From the NCBI GenBank assembly GCA_021831125.1, contig JAKBNI010000002.1:1-60338 (forward strand): a DNA stretch of 60,338 nt. Direction: 5' to 3'. Both the position numbers and the translations under genes were made by a program. This document shows positions 17,318-26,227 of this stretch, piece after piece (the first letter of the stretch is position 1; each line of letters opens with the position of its first letter). The notes under the pieces were generated by a model. That model did not search any database and had not been told where the DNA came from. It saw nothing but the letters and a program-made list of their open reading frames with translations. Source of the DNA: Actinomycetes bacterium. Its GTDB lineage: Bacteria; Actinomycetota; Acidimicrobiia; Acidimicrobiales; RAAP-2.

Positions 17318-18163
17318 ATGGCCAACGTCAAGGTGGTGACCGACAGCGCGAGCGACCTGCCCGAGGGGCTCGCGCGCGAGTACGGGATCGAGGTCGTGCC
17401 GCTCACGATCCGCTTCGGCGACGAGGAGTTCACCGACCGCGAGGACCTCTCCCCCGAGGAGTTCTGGGCCAAGTGCCGGGTCTCGCCCACCCTGCCCGAA
17501 ACGGCGGCCCCGTCGCCCGGTCGCTTCCAGGACGCGTACCGCCGAGCCCGCGCCGAGGGCCGCGACGGCGTCCTCGTGCTCACCATCTCCTCGGCCCTGT
17601 CGGCCACCCACGCCTCGGCGACGATCGCCGCCGAGGCGACGTCCGGCGAGGTCGCGGTACGCGTCGTCGACACCCGCAACGTCGCCATGGGCCAGGGCCT
17701 CATCGCGATCGAGGTGGCCGAGCGCGCCCGGGCCGGCGCCGGGCTCGACGAGCTCGAGGCCGTCGCCCGCGACGCCATGGCCCGCGCGGGGGTCGTCGCG
17801 ACCCTCGCGACCCTCGACCACCTCATCCGCGGCGGGCGCGTCGGTGGGGCGAAGGCCCTCATCGGTCAGGTCCTGTCGATCAAGCCGCTCGTCGCCCTGC
17901 GCGACGGCGTCGTCGCCGAGGCCGGTCGCGCCCGCACCCGCGCCAAGGCCCTCGCGGCCTGCGCCGAGCGGGCCCGGGCCGCGGCGCCCCTCGCTCGCCT
18001 CGCCCTCATCCAGGGCGGGTGCGACGAGGCCGACGTGGCGGCGATGCGCGCGCTCGTCGCCGACGTCGCGGTCGCCCACCCGGTCCTCGAGGCCGACATC
18101 GGACCGGTCGTGGGGACCCACGCCGGGCCCGGGGTCATCGGCCTCACGTGGCTGCGGGCCTGA
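17318..18163 (+). CDS. DegV-family fatty-acid-binding protein
   Basis: The 281-residue protein has the DegV signatures [57 protein letters not shown] and the C-terminal [15 protein letters not shown]. Family members bind a fatty acid, and some (FakB) present it to a fatty-acid kinase; no kinase gene is seen here. AGAAGGGG before the ATG is a good ribosome-binding site. It occupies the place where mycobacteria carry sigM. Confidence 0.88.
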   Translation: MANVKVVTDSASDLPEGLAREYGIEVVPLTIRFGDEEFTDREDLSPEEFWAKCRVSPTLPETAAPSPGRFQDAYRRARAEGRDGVLVLTISSALSATHASATIAAEATSGEVAVRVVDTRNVAMGQGLIAIEVAERARAGAGLDELEAVARDAMARAGVVATLATLDHLIRGGRVGGAKALIGQVLSIKPLVALRDGVVAEAGRARTRAKALAACAERARAAAPLARLALIQGGCDEADVAAMRALVADVAVAHPVLEADIGPVVGTHAGPGVIGLTWLRA

Positions 18164-18168
18164 CCCAC

Positions 18169-18174
18169 TAGGGT
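18169..18174 (+). promoter_or_regulatory. putative leaderless -10 element
   Basis: TAGGGT is followed by 6 nt (cgggac) and the GTG start at 18181. It may give trxB a promoter separate from the murJ-degV operon. Confidence 0.5.
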
Positions 18175-18180
18175 CGGGAC

Positions 18181-18495
18181 GTGGACGACGTCCCCGCGAG
18201 CGAGCCCGACCTCGTCGACCGGGCGCTCGGCGCCCTGGACCACGGCCTCGACGTCGTGCACGACAAGGTGCTGCGTCCGATCATCCTGGCCGGACGGGCC
18301 GTCGCCTACGGGCTGGTCGTCGCCCTCGCCGCGGTGGTGCTCGTCGTGGTCGTCGTCGTGGGCGTGATGCGCCTGCTCGACGTCTATGCTTTCGCGGGCC
18401 GCGACTGGCTGAGCTACGCCGCCGTGGGCGCGCTGTCACTGGCCGCGGGACTGGTGATCTGGCGCCGTCGTCGTCCCGTGCGAGTGAGGAAGTAG
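18181..18495 (+). CDS. small two-helix membrane protein before trxB
   Basis: The 104-residue product has an acidic N-terminus ([17 protein letters not shown]), two membrane helices ([18 protein letters not shown] and [16 protein letters not shown]) and a basic end. No family is recognised. The GTG start is probably leaderless. The TAG stop shares one base with the trxB GTG (TAGTG), so the two are translated together. Confidence 0.6.
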   Translation: MDDVPASEPDLVDRALGALDHGLDVVHDKVLRPIILAGRAVAYGLVVALAAVVLVVVVVVGVMRLLDVYAFAGRDWLSYAAVGALSLAAGLVIWRRRRPVRVRK

Positions 18496-19448
18496 TGCGC
18501 CACACGCGAGTGCTCATCATCGGGTCCGGCCCGGCCGGGCTCACCGCCGCCGTCTACGCCGCCCGAGCCCAGCTCTCCCCCCTGGTGATCGAGGGTGAGC
18601 CGTCCTCCACCTCGGACCAGCCCGGGGGCCAGCTCATGCTCACCACCGACGTCGAGAACTTCCCCGGCTTCCCCGAGGCCGTGTCGGGCCCCGAGCTCAT
18701 GGCCCGCATGCGCGAGCAGGCCCTGCGCTTCGGCGCCGAGCTCCAGGTGAGCCGGGTCCAGCGGCTCGACGTCGCCGCGCGCCCGTTCCGGGCGTGGCTG
18801 AGCGGCGACGGCGAGGCGCCCAGCGTCTCGGCCGACGCCGTGATCCTGGCGACCGGGGCGCGCTCGTTGATGCTCGAGGTGCCCGGCGAGGACCGACTCT
18901 TGAGCCACGGGCTCTCCACGTGCGCCACCTGCGACGGCTTCTTCTTCCGCGGACAGGACATCGCGGTCGTGGGCGGGGGCGACTCGGCGCTCGAGGAGGC
19001 CCTCTTCCTCACCCGCTTCGCGAGCTCGGTCACCGTCGTGCACCGACGCCACGAGCTGCGCGCCAGCAAGATCATGCAGCAGCGGGCGTTCGACCACGAG
19101 AAGATCCGCTTCGCGTGGAACACCGTGGTGACCGAGGTGCTCGGCGACGAGCGGGTCGAGGGCCTCGCCGTGCGCGACGCCGTGACCGGCGCCGAGGACC
19201 GCCTCGGGGTGACCGGGGTCTTCGTCGCCATCGGTCACGTGCCCAACGTCACCCTGGTCGAGGGCTCGGTCGAGCTGGCCGAGGGCGGCTACGTGCGCAC
19301 CGGGCCGGGCTCTCTCACGAGCGTCGAGGGCCTCTTCGCCGCCGGTGACGTCCAGGACCACGTCTACCGCCAGGCGATCACCTCGGCCGGCTCGGGCTGT
19401 GTCGCGGCGATCGACGCCGAGCGGTGGCTCGAGGCGCAGGGGCTCTAG
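18495..19448 (+). CDS. trxB: thioredoxin-disulfide reductase
   Basis: The flavoenzyme reduces thioredoxin with NADPH. The 317-residue protein has the FAD motif [19 protein letters not shown], the redox-active CATC ([12 protein letters not shown]), the NADPH-binding [18 protein letters not shown] with HRRHELRAS, and the FAD-binding [18 protein letters not shown] 18495 overlaps the upstream stop. trxA and a CwlM-like gene follow, the order seen in mycobacteria. Confidence 0.95.
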   Translation: MRHTRVLIIGSGPAGLTAAVYAARAQLSPLVIEGEPSSTSDQPGGQLMLTTDVENFPGFPEAVSGPELMARMREQALRFGAELQVSRVQRLDVAARPFRAWLSGDGEAPSVSADAVILATGARSLMLEVPGEDRLLSHGLSTCATCDGFFFRGQDIAVVGGGDSALEEALFLTRFASSVTVVHRRHELRASKIMQQRAFDHEKIRFAWNTVVTEVLGDERVEGLAVRDAVTGAEDRLGVTGVFVAIGHVPNVTLVEGSVELAEGGYVRTGPGSLTSVEGLFAAGDVQDHVYRQAITSAGSGCVAAIDAERWLEAQGL

Positions 19449-19458
19449 GCCCACTCGC

Positions 19459-19464
19459 TAGTCT
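19459..19464 (+). promoter_or_regulatory. putative -10 element before trxA
   Basis: TAGTCT lies in the 52-bp gap between trxB and trxA, with a leader of about 30 nt that carries GAGGAGG before the trxA ATG. Confidence 0.35.
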
Positions 19465-19500
19465 GGCCACCGGCGCCGTCGCGGCGTCGAGGAGGTTGCC

Positions 19501-19836
19501 ATGAGCGGAACGATCACCACCCTGAGCGACGCCACCTTCGACGAGGTCGTCGGCGGCTCGGACAAGCCGATGCTGGTCGACTTCTGGGCGGAGTGGTGCG
19601 GCCCGTGCAAGCTGATCGCCCCCATCCTCGAGGAGCTGGCCGTCGAGCACGCCGAGTCCTTCGCGATCGGCAAGCTCGACGTCGACCACAACGTCCGGAC
19701 GGCCACCAAGTTCTCGGTGATGAGCATCCCCACCCTGCTGGTCTTCAAGGACGGCCAGGTCGTGGGCCGTCTGGTGGGCGCGCGCCCCAAGGGCGCGCTG
19801 CTCCAGGAGATCACCTCGATCCTCTCCGCGGCCTGA
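19501..19836 (+). CDS. trxA: thioredoxin
   Basis: This 111-residue classical thioredoxin has the redox site [13 protein letters not shown], the buried Asp in MLVDFW, the cis-Pro in [12 protein letters not shown] and the C-terminal [19 protein letters not shown] lies 5-6 nt before the ATG. It is paired with trxB. Its stop overlaps the first codons of the CwlM-like gene. Confidence 0.95.
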   Translation: MSGTITTLSDATFDEVVGGSDKPMLVDFWAEWCGPCKLIAPILEELAVEHAESFAIGKLDVDHNVRTATKFSVMSIPTLLVFKDGQVVGRLVGARPKGALLQEITSILSAA

Positions 19837-20783
19837 GCGGGACCGACCTCCGCCCGGGGGCCACGGGTGAGGCCGTGGCCGAGCTCCACCGGCGTCTCGG
19901 CGTCCTCGGACTCGTGCGCACCGAGGGGCCGCCCGACCTCTACGACGACCAGACGGTCGCCCTGGTCGAGGCGTTCCAGCGCACCCGGGGGCTCGCGCTC
20001 ACCGGGGTGTTCGACGAGCTCACCGCGGCGCGCCTCGCCGAGGCCCGGTGGCGCCTCGGCGAACGCCTGCTCTATCTCGCCCAGCCCCACCAGCGCGGCG
20101 ACGACGTGGCCGCCCTCCAGGTGGCCCTGGCCCAGCTCGGCTTCAACCCCGGGCGCATCGACGGCATCTTCGGACCCCTCGCCCACGAGGCCCTCTCGGA
20201 GTTCCAGCGCAACTGCGGACTCGAGGCCACCGGGGTCCTGACCCTCGCCACGTACCGCGAGCTCGTGCGCCTGCGATCCCCCGGGCCGGCCCGCAGCCTC
20301 GTCACCGAGGCCTGGACCCGCGCCGGCCTCGACGTCCCCCACCAGGTGTCGGTCCTGGTCTGCGGGGTCGGTCCCCTGGCCGAGGCCCTCGCCGATTCCT
20401 GGGCCGGCACGACGGGCGTCCACACCCGCCTCGGGGTGCGAGCCGAGGCCGCGGTCGAGGCCGCCAACGACCTCGACGTGGCCCTCGTGCTCTCGATCGT
20501 GCCCAGCGCCGGGGTTCGGGGGGTCCGTCTCCACTACTGGGCCGGCCCCACCTCCCACAGCCGTGCCGGCGAGACGGTGGCGTCCTCCCTGGCCAGCGCC
20601 CTCTCGACCATCGACGGCGGCCCGCGGATCGAGGTGACGGGCCTCGCGCTGCCGATCCTCGCCGGCACCCGCATGACGACCCTGCACGTCGAGCACGGCG
20701 CGCTCGACGCCGGGATCGTTCACCGAGTCGTCACGGCACTGCGCACGGCGACGACCCACCTTTTCCACAGCGAGGGCGCCTAG
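19833..20783 (+). CDS. cwlM: CwlM-like protein: two peptidoglycan-binding repeats and a degenerate amidase domain
   Basis: In mycobacteria CwlM is a non-catalytic amidase homologue that activates MurA. Here two PG_binding_1 repeats are seen ([18 protein letters not shown] and [20 protein letters not shown], each ending in an AFQRT/EFQRN-type helix), followed by an Amidase_3-like fold. The zinc ligands are missing: the usual SIHAN is SIVPS and no DxGHGG is present. The conserved N-terminus needs a start near CTG 19833, which overlaps the trxA TGA (CTGA); the next GTG at 19875 would cut the first repeat. The start is therefore uncertain. Confidence 0.75.
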   Translation: MSGTDLRPGATGEAVAELHRRLGVLGLVRTEGPPDLYDDQTVALVEAFQRTRGLALTGVFDELTAARLAEARWRLGERLLYLAQPHQRGDDVAALQVALAQLGFNPGRIDGIFGPLAHEALSEFQRNCGLEATGVLTLATYRELVRLRSPGPARSLVTEAWTRAGLDVPHQVSVLVCGVGPLAEALADSWAGTTGVHTRLGVRAEAAVEAANDLDVALVLSIVPSAGVRGVRLHYWAGPTSHSRAGETVASSLASALSTIDGGPRIEVTGLALPILAGTRMTTLHVEHGALDAGIVHRVVTALRTATTHLFHSEGA

Positions 20784-20877
20784 GTCGGTCGCGCGAGCGT
20801 CCCCCATCCCTTGACTGGCGCTGAATTCGGCCCCTGACGGGCGATAACCCACAACTTCATCCACAAGTTGGGGAAAA

Positions 20878-20909
20878 CTTCAACGTGAGGGTTAACCTCA
20901 GGGTTGAAG
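20878..20909 (-). terminator. nested hairpin terminating the rpmH-to-parB operon
   Basis: CTTCAAC/GTTGAAG arms enclose TGAGG/CCTCA arms. On the minus strand the hairpin is followed by TTTTCCCC, so it looks like an intrinsic terminator just after the parB stop. A second stem CAACTT/AAGTTG (20852-20870), with a DnaA-box-like TCATCCACA in its loop, lies beside it on the cwlM side. Confidence 0.6.
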
Positions 20910-20910
20910 G

Positions 20911-21837
20911 TCACCGGGGCTTCGAGATGGCGATGTAGAGCCGCTCCAGGTCGTCGAGGTCCGCGAAGTCGATGATTATCCGGCCGTTGCGACCCTTGAG
21001 GTCGACGTGAACCCGGGTGTCCAGGTAGTTCTCGAGCAGGTGCTCGAGCTCGGCGACGCTGGCGTCGGGCACCGGCCGCAGGCGCGGAGTCCCCTCGTGC
21101 TCGCGCGCCGTGCCCGTCGGCGTGAGGGGACGGGGCTCGAGGAAGAGCTTCACCGCCTCCTCGGTCGCGCGCACCGAGAGCTCGTTCTTTATCACCCGGG
21201 CGACCAGCGTGGCCTGGGCGTTGGGGTCGCTCACCCCGAGCAGGGCGCGGGCGTGACCCGCCGTGATCTGGGAGTTCGCCAGCGCGCTCTGGGCCACCTC
21301 GCCCAACTGGAGTAGTCGTAACGTGTTCGTAACATAGGCGCGACTCTTGCCCACCCGTTGGGCCACCTGGTCGTGGGTGAGACTGAACTCGTCGACGAGC
21401 TGCTGGTACGCCGCGGCCTCCTCCAACGGGTGCAAGTCCACCCGGTGGAGGTTCTCGACGACCGCCTGCTCGAGTGAGAGCCGGTCGTTGACGTCGTCTT
21501 GGAGCAGGACCGGAACGACCTCGAGCTGGGCCAGGGCCGCCGCCCTCCAGCGCCGCTCCCCCGCGATGAGCTCGTAGTGGTCCTCCTCGCCCTCCACGGG
21601 GCGCACGATGATCGGCTGGAGGACGCCGAGCTCGGCGATCGAGGCAGCGAGGGTCGCGAGGCTCTCGTCGTCGAAGGACTTGCGCGGCTGGAAGGGGTTG
21701 GGGCGGATGGACCCGACCGCCACCATGCGCAGCGGCCCCGCCACCTCCTCCGCGACCACTGGCTCCCCCGTCTCGCCCGCGGGGGCCTCGGGGATCAGGG
21801 CGCCGAGTCCCTTGCCGAGTCCGGGTTTCCTAGCCAT
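20911..21837 (-). CDS. parB: chromosome-partitioning protein ParB
   Basis: ParB is a CTP-dependent clamp that loads at parS and spreads. The 308-residue protein has KPGLGKGLGALIP, the CTP-binding PNPFQPRKSF and ELIAGERRWRAA, the HTH region (DQVAQRVGKSRAYVTNTLRLLQL) that reads parS, and a C-terminal dimerisation domain. The ATG overlaps the end of parA by 8 nt. Three perfect parS sites lie just upstream of parA. Confidence 0.96.
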   Translation of the reverse strand: MARKPGLGKGLGALIPEAPAGETGEPVVAEEVAGPLRMVAVGSIRPNPFQPRKSFDDESLATLAASIAELGVLQPIIVRPVEGEEDHYELIAGERRWRAAALAQLEVVPVLLQDDVNDRLSLEQAVVENLHRVDLHPLEEAAAYQQLVDEFSLTHDQVAQRVGKSRAYVTNTLRLLQLGEVAQSALANSQITAGHARALLGVSDPNAQATLVARVIKNELSVRATEEAVKLFLEPRPLTPTGTAREHEGTPRLRPVPDASVAELEHLLENYLDTRVHVDLKGRNGRIIIDFADLDDLERLYIAISKPR

Positions 21838-22603
21838 TCAAGATCTCCTCTGCTAGCAGGCGGTACGCCTTGGCACCCTTGGACGAGGGGTCGAAGACGG
21901 TGATGGGCTGGCCGAAGGACGGGGCCTCGGCCAGGCGGACGGTGCGCGGGATCACCGTGTGGCACAGCTCCTCTTCGAAGTAGCGCCTGACCTCGCGAGC
22001 CACGTCGCCCGAAAGGGTGTTGCGCGAGTCGTACATCGTGAGGACGACCTTCGAGATCCGCAAGGTCGGGTTGAGGTTGTCGCGCACCAGGTTCACGATC
22101 CGCTGGAGCTGGGTGAGCCCCTCGAGGGCGTAGAACTCCGTCTGGACGGGCACGATGATGTCCGTCGCGGCCGCGAAGGCGTTGATGGTGATCAGTCCGA
22201 GCGAGGGCGGGCAGTCGATGAAGATGAAGTCGAAGTCGCCCTCGACGGACCCCAGGGCCCGCTTGAGGCGCATCTCGCGGGAGATTATCGACGAGAGCTC
22301 CTGCTCGACCCCGGCCAGGTCCAGGGTCGCCGGCGCGACGAAGAGGTTGTTGTAGCCCGTGGGCTCGACGATGTCGACCATGGGGACGTCGTTCAAGAGG
22401 ACGTCGTAGACCGAGCGCTCGAAGCGCCGTCCATCGACGCCAAGGCCCGTGGTGGCGTTCCCCTGAGGGTCGAGGTCGACGACCAGGACCCGCATGCCCT
22501 TCTCCGCCAGAGCGGCGCCGAGCGAGATCGTCGTGGTGGTCTTGCCCACCCCACCCTTCTGGTTGGCGACGGCGTAGATCCTCATCGTGGTGGCGTCAGC
22601 CAT
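21830..22603 (-). CDS. parA: chromosome-partitioning ATPase ParA (Soj)
   Basis: This 257-residue ParA/MinD-type ATPase has the deviant Walker A ANQKGGVGKTTTTISLG with signature lysine, a DLDPQGNATTGLG motif and Walker B FIFIDCPPSLGL. It positions ParB-parS complexes on the nucleoid. GGAAGAGG precedes the ATG at 22603. It has only a short N-terminal extension before MRIYAVAN. Confidence 0.96.
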   Translation of the reverse strand: MADATTMRIYAVANQKGGVGKTTTTISLGAALAEKGMRVLVVDLDPQGNATTGLGVDGRRFERSVYDVLLNDVPMVDIVEPTGYNNLFVAPATLDLAGVEQELSSIISREMRLKRALGSVEGDFDFIFIDCPPSLGLITINAFAAATDIIVPVQTEFYALEGLTQLQRIVNLVRDNLNPTLRISKVVLTMYDSRNTLSGDVAREVRRYFEEELCHTVIPRTVRLAEAPSFGQPITVFDPSSKGAKAYRLLAEEILNG

Positions 22604-22689
22604 GAGCCTCTTCCCAGGGGTGAGATGAACCGACGAAGCGTCGAGACAAAGCCATTCAACTCCCTTTTGCCCACACCGTCAAGTACCCA

Positions 22690-22705
22690 TGTTTCACGTG
22701 AAACA
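22690..22705. other. parS site 1
   Basis: TGTTTCACGTGAAACA is an exact 16-bp palindrome and an exact match to the bacterial parS consensus. It lies in the gap between parA and rsmG. Confidence 0.95.
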
Positions 22706-22729
22706 TCCCGGGGCCGCAGAGGCGCGCGA

Positions 22730-22745
22730 TGTTTCACGTGAAACA
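22730..22745. other. parS site 2
   Basis: A second exact TGTTTCACGTGAAACA, 40 bp from site 1 centre to centre. Confidence 0.95.
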
Positions 22746-22820
22746 AATCCTGACCCAAACCCGGTATTTCTTTGAGTTTATCGACGACGGGGGAGTCGCC
22801 CCACACGGGGGCGGGATGGG

Positions 22821-22836
22821 TGTTTCACGTGAAACA
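22821..22836. other. parS site 3
   Basis: A third exact TGTTTCACGTGAAACA, directly abutting the rsmG stop codon (22837), 91 bp from site 2. Confidence 0.95.
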
Positions 22837-23469
22837 TCACCACAGCGGGCGCCGGGTCGGGATCCCCGAGGGGCGCGGGAAGAGGTCCTCGGTCTCACGG
22901 GTCTTCTCGAGGACCCGATAGGAGAACCCCCCCGCCGCGTGCGCGCTCGCGCGAAGGCCGAGCTGGGAGAGGCCGTCCTCGGGCCAGCGTCCGGGCTCGC
23001 CCCCACCGGGCGGGTCCGACACGATCGTGAGGCCGCCGAGGCGGAGGAATCGAACGGAACACTCCGCGGTGACCGCCGGGGGAGCGAAGGACCTGGCCGT
23101 GACCAGGTCGAAAGTGCCCTCCAGGGACTCGACCCGCGCCGCGTCCTCGGCCCGCGCCACCACTACCGAGAGTCTGGGCGGAGAGCCTTCCTCCCCGACC
23201 ACCTCGCGCAGGAACGAACCGCGCCGTTCCATCGAGTCGAGTAGGACGGTCTCGCATCGCCAGTGCGCCGCGAGGATCAGACCGGGAAGTCCCCCACCGG
23301 AGCCGAGATCGAGGTACCGCGCGGGGGGGCCAGCGCGAAGGGACTCCCAGACCAGGGAGAAGCCGTGAGCGTGGGCGATCTGCCCCTCCAGGTCCTGAGG
23401 ACCTAAAAAGCCCCGCGCCCTCGACTCCTCGAGGGCGCGGGGCAGCCAGTCGCGTGGCGGGAGCGTCAC
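22837..23469 (-). CDS. rsmG: 16S rRNA (guanine527-N7)-methyltransferase
   Basis: RsmG methylates G527 in the 530 loop of 16S rRNA. The 210-residue protein has the SAM motif YLDLGSGGGLPGLILA, ETVLLDSMERRGSFL and FDLVTARSFAPPAV. The start is a GTG that overlaps the jag stop (GTGA). Neighbours on both sides are the usual jag and parA. Confidence 0.93.
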   Translation of the reverse strand: MTLPPRDWLPRALEESRARGFLGPQDLEGQIAHAHGFSLVWESLRAGPPARYLDLGSGGGLPGLILAAHWRCETVLLDSMERRGSFLREVVGEEGSPPRLSVVVARAEDAARVESLEGTFDLVTARSFAPPAVTAECSVRFLRLGGLTIVSDPPGGGEPGRWPEDGLSQLGLRASAHAAGGFSYRVLEKTRETEDLFPRPSGIPTRRPLW

Positions 23470-24386
23470 GCCGGAGCGATCACCACGAATCGCCGGGGCT
23501 CCTCACCCTCCGAGCGGGTCGTGACGCGATCGTCGTCGACGAGCGAGTCGTGGACCGCCTTGCGGTCGGCGGGCGACATCGGCTCGAGAGCCCGCTCCTC
23601 ACCGGTGTTGGCCACCTCGTCCGCCACCTGGCGCGCGAACCGGCCGAGGGCCGCGACGCGGCGCTCGCGGTAGCGGGCCACGTCGACCAGGATCCGATCG
23701 GTGCGGCCCTCGCTCTTCGCCTGGACCACCGTCCTCGTCACCTCCTGCAGGGCCTGGAGGGTGGTGCCGCGGGGCCCGACGAGGATCCCCAGCTCGGTGG
23801 GCGGGTCGGCGTCCACCGCCAGCTCGACGGTCTCCTCGTCGATCTCTCGGACGCTGACCTGCGCGTCGATCCCCATCACCCCCAGGAGGCCGACGAGGAA
23901 CTCCTTCGCCAACTCTCCCTGCTCGGCGAGCGAGATGCTCTCCGCCATGGTGTTCTCCTTCTTCTTCTCGGTCGTCTCGGTCTTGGGCGCCCTCGGGGGG
24001 CGCTCACGTCTCTCGGTCCCAGACGGGGCGGACCCGGTCTCCGAGGGCCCCTCGGACGACGCGGACCGGGCCGGAACCGTCGAGCGGCTGCGGCTGCGCC
24101 GGCTTCGTCCGTTGCCCTCGGCGCGCTCGCCGGTGTCGCGCTCGCCCCCGTTGGTCGACTCCCGGCTCCGGCCCCGCTCGGCCGGTCGGCGTCCACGCTT
24201 GGGTCGGGGCTTCACGGGGCGGACCCGAGCCCGTACCCGGTACTCCCCACGGACGCGGCCGAAGAGGCCGCTCTTGGGCTCCTCCACCACCTCGACCTCA
24301 GCGTCGTCGCGGGTCACGCCGAGGTGCGCCAGGGCCCGCTCGGTGGCCTCGTCGACAGTCTTGCCCGTGGTCTCAACCCACTCCAT
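23466..24386 (-). CDS. jag: RNA-binding protein Jag/KhpB with KH and R3H domains
   Basis: The 306-residue protein has a Jag_N domain (MEWVETTGKTVDEATERAL, GLFGRVRGEYRVR), a long basic, Arg/Ser/Glu-rich linker (residues 55-145), a KH domain with the GxxG-type GILVGPRGTTLQALQ and a C-terminal R3H domain (ADRKAVHDSL). It is expected to bind small RNAs and mRNA and to influence cell-wall growth. An in-frame ATG at 23948 (MAESISLAEQGEL) is preceded by AAGGAG and could start a KH-R3H-only form. Confidence 0.9.
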   Translation of the reverse strand: MEWVETTGKTVDEATERALAHLGVTRDDAEVEVVEEPKSGLFGRVRGEYRVRARVRPVKPRPKRGRRPAERGRSRESTNGGERDTGERAEGNGRSRRSRSRSTVPARSASSEGPSETGSAPSGTERRERPPRAPKTETTEKKKENTMAESISLAEQGELAKEFLVGLLGVMGIDAQVSVREIDEETVELAVDADPPTELGILVGPRGTTLQALQEVTRTVVQAKSEGRTDRILVDVARYRERRVAALGRFARQVADEVANTGEERALEPMSPADRKAVHDSLVDDDRVTTRSEGEEPRRFVVIAPA

Positions 24387-24389
24387 CGG

Positions 24390-25388
24390 CTATCGAGCCT
24401 TTCTCTTGCGCTTGTCCCGAGACCGCGGATGACTCTGAGGTCGAGGGTTAGGCTTCGGGGGATTGGCGGCGGCGCCCCGGGTGGGGGGACGCTTGGCCGG
24501 TGCCTTCGCGGGCGTGGTCGCCGCCGGCTTCTCCTCGGCGGAGCCCGGGATCTCGACCGGACCCTTCGCCTGGGCGAGGCCGTGGCGACGCGGGTCGGAC
24601 ACCCCGGTGCGGAACATGATGTCCTGGGTGATGATCCGGATGATCGTCGAGACGATCATGTAGAGCACGACCGCCGCCGGAATCACGAGGTAGATGTAGG
24701 CGAAGACGATCGGAAGGAACCGCTGCATCATCTGGGTCTGGCTGGGCATCTTCTGACCGGCCGCCAGGGCGCGCTTGTTGATCTGGGCCATCTGGAAGTA
24801 CTGGAGCAGGACCGCCGCGACCACGAAGCCGAAGAAGGGGAGTGCCCCCACCCACGAGCCGTGCGCGCTGATCGGGAAGGGGCGCAGGCTGAGGTCGAGT
24901 CCCAAGGAGTTGATGTGGCCGCCCGAGTGGATCAGGTTGTCGTACATCTTCGAGTTGTGCGGGATGTAGCGCGGGTCCGAGACCAGCTGTCCCGCCTTGT
25001 TCGCCACCGTGTTGGAGAGTCCCTTGATCACCTCGTAGAGCACGATGAGGAAGGGCGTCTGCAGCAGCATCGGCAGGCACCCGCCCAAGGGGTTCACACC
25101 CTCCTCGCGGTACAGGCGCATCAGCTCCTCGTTGAGGACCTGGCGGTTCTCGGGCCCGCGGTACTTCTGCTGCAATTTCTTAATCTCGGGCTGAATTTTT
25201 TGCATCGCCATCATCGAGCGGGTGCTCTTGACGGTGAGCGGGGTCAGCACGCCCATGATGATGATCGTGAGCAGGACGATCGCCACCGCGTAGTTGGGCA
25301 CGATCCCGTAGAGGAAGGCGAGCAGCCAGGCGATGGCGCTGAAGACCGGCGAGAAGACCTGGCCGAAGAAGTGGGTGATGGAGCTCAT
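24390..25388 (-). CDS. yidC: membrane protein insertase YidC
   Basis: The insertase folds membrane proteins with or without SecYEG. The 332-residue protein has the 60 kDa/Oxa1 core of about five helices: [19 protein letters not shown]-like segment, the [18 protein letters not shown] coiled loop, [19 protein letters not shown] and a late [20 protein letters not shown], and then a basic Pro/Lys-rich tail. There is no large N-terminal periplasmic domain, as in Gram-positives. ATGA couples it to yidD. Confidence 0.94.
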   Translation of the reverse strand: MSSITHFFGQVFSPVFSAIAWLLAFLYGIVPNYAVAIVLLTIIIMGVLTPLTVKSTRSMMAMQKIQPEIKKLQQKYRGPENRQVLNEELMRLYREEGVNPLGGCLPMLLQTPFLIVLYEVIKGLSNTVANKAGQLVSDPRYIPHNSKMYDNLIHSGGHINSLGLDLSLRPFPISAHGSWVGALPFFGFVVAAVLLQYFQMAQINKRALAAGQKMPSQTQMMQRFLPIVFAYIYLVIPAAVVLYMIVSTIIRIITQDIMFRTGVSDPRRHGLAQAKGPVEIPGSAEEKPAATTPAKAPAKRPPTRGAAANPPKPNPRPQSHPRSRDKRKRKAR

Positions 25389-25621
25389 CGTGCGTTTCTC
25401 CTGGCCTCAGGGGGTTCGGGGACGAGGTCGATCCCGTGGGGACCGAGGGGTCGACAGCGCGAGAGTCGCCGCAGGGCCAGGGCGCTTCCGCGGGCCGCTC
25501 CGTGCAGCGCGATCGCCTCGGCCGCGTACTGGGAGCACGTGGGATAGAACCGGCAGGCGCTGACCCGCCCGGCTCGGGCCCACTGGTAGAGGTGGATCAG
25601 GCTCACGAGAGCCCGAGCCAC
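25385..25621 (-). CDS. yidD: membrane protein insertion efficiency factor YidD
   Basis: YidD assists YidC-dependent insertion. The conserved part is [14 protein letters not shown] and [20 protein letters not shown] with three conserved Cys positions. The track starts at 25684, inside rnpA. I prefer GTG 25621 ([13 protein letters not shown]), 7 nt after the rnpA stop, because it gives the family's usual length (78 residues) and follows AGGGG. The stop overlaps the yidC ATG. Confidence 0.85.
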   Translation of the reverse strand: MARALVSLIHLYQWARAGRVSACRFYPTCSQYAAEAIALHGAARGSALALRRLSRCRPLGPHGIDLVPEPPEARRNAR

Positions 25622-25628
25622 CGGGCCC

Positions 25629-25952
25629 CTAGCGCGGGGCGAGCTCTCCGAGGGCTCGACGGAGGTGGTCGTGGAGTTGGTCATAGTTCAGTTCCGCGGT
25701 TCCTACACCGCATTTGATCAGGTACTTCCCGGGAAGAGGTCGGGGTTCCATCCCGTCGAGCAGGGCCCGGAGGCGTCGGCGGATCCGGTTCCTCACCACC
25801 GCGGGCCCCACGGGCCGGCCGATGGCGAAGGCCGCCGCGACTCCCGGGTCGGGTCCAGCCACGAAGCGGATGCTCAGTGGCCCGCTGCGAGCCCGCGCCG
25901 TCGGTGTGGCGAAGAGCGCGAACTGCCGGCGGGTGTGGACCCGGTCCGGCAC
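25629..25952 (-). CDS. rnpA: ribonuclease P protein component
   Basis: RnpA binds the RNase P RNA and aids 5' maturation of tRNA. The 107-residue protein shows [10 protein letters not shown] and the basic [15 protein letters not shown] helix typical of RnpA. The N-terminal RTRREF-like motif is degenerate ([11 protein letters not shown]). The start is GTG 25952, 5 nt after the rpmH stop. Confidence 0.9.
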   Translation of the reverse strand: MPDRVHTRRQFALFATPTARARSGPLSIRFVAGPDPGVAAAFAIGRPVGPAVVRNRIRRRLRALLDGMEPRPLPGKYLIKCGVGTAELNYDQLHDHLRRALGELAPR

Positions 25953-25957
25953 GCGGG

Positions 25958-26092
25958 CTAGACCGTCAGGCGGTGACGGCCCTTGGCCCGACGGGCCTTG
26001 AGGACGGCGCGCCCGGCCCGGGTCCGCATGCGGGCCCGGAAGCCGTGGGTCTTGGCCCTCTTCCTCTGGTTCGGCTGGTAGGTGCGCTTCAC
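25958..26092 (-). CDS. rpmH: 50S ribosomal protein bL34
   Basis: The track shows a 110-residue ORF; the real gene is the last 44 codons starting at GTG 26092 ([22 protein letters not shown]). It ends [11 protein letters not shown]. This short basic protein heads the operon rpmH-rnpA-yidD-yidC-jag-rsmG and is divergent from dnaA, the near-universal arrangement. Confidence 0.95.
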   Translation of the reverse strand: MKRTYQPNQRKRAKTHGFRARMRTRAGRAVLKARRAKGRHRLTV

Positions 26093-26165
26093 GAAAACCT
26101 CATTCTCGTCGACGTCGCGCGGGCGTCCGGTCCGCTGCGGAATCCCGGACGCACGATGGCGAGCC

Positions 26166-26171
26166 ATCTTA
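26166..26171 (-). promoter_or_regulatory. putative -10 element of the rpmH operon
   Basis: TAAGAT on the minus strand is close to TATAAT and would give a leader of about 65 nt before the rpmH GTG. Confidence 0.4.
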
Positions 26172-26227
26172 TCCCACGGGTCTTCGTCGCCTCTCAGGCT
26201 CCCCGGGCACGCTCGCGCGAATGGGTG

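Larger units (their letters stand above)
22604..22836. promoter_or_regulatory. parS-bearing spacer between rsmG and parA
   Basis: This 233-bp gap between rsmG and parA contains three perfect parS sites and one DnaA-box-like TTGCCCACA at 22667-22675, the same 9-mer found just after dnaA. It also shows AT-richer patches. A parA promoter is likely but I cannot place its -10. Confidence 0.5.
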
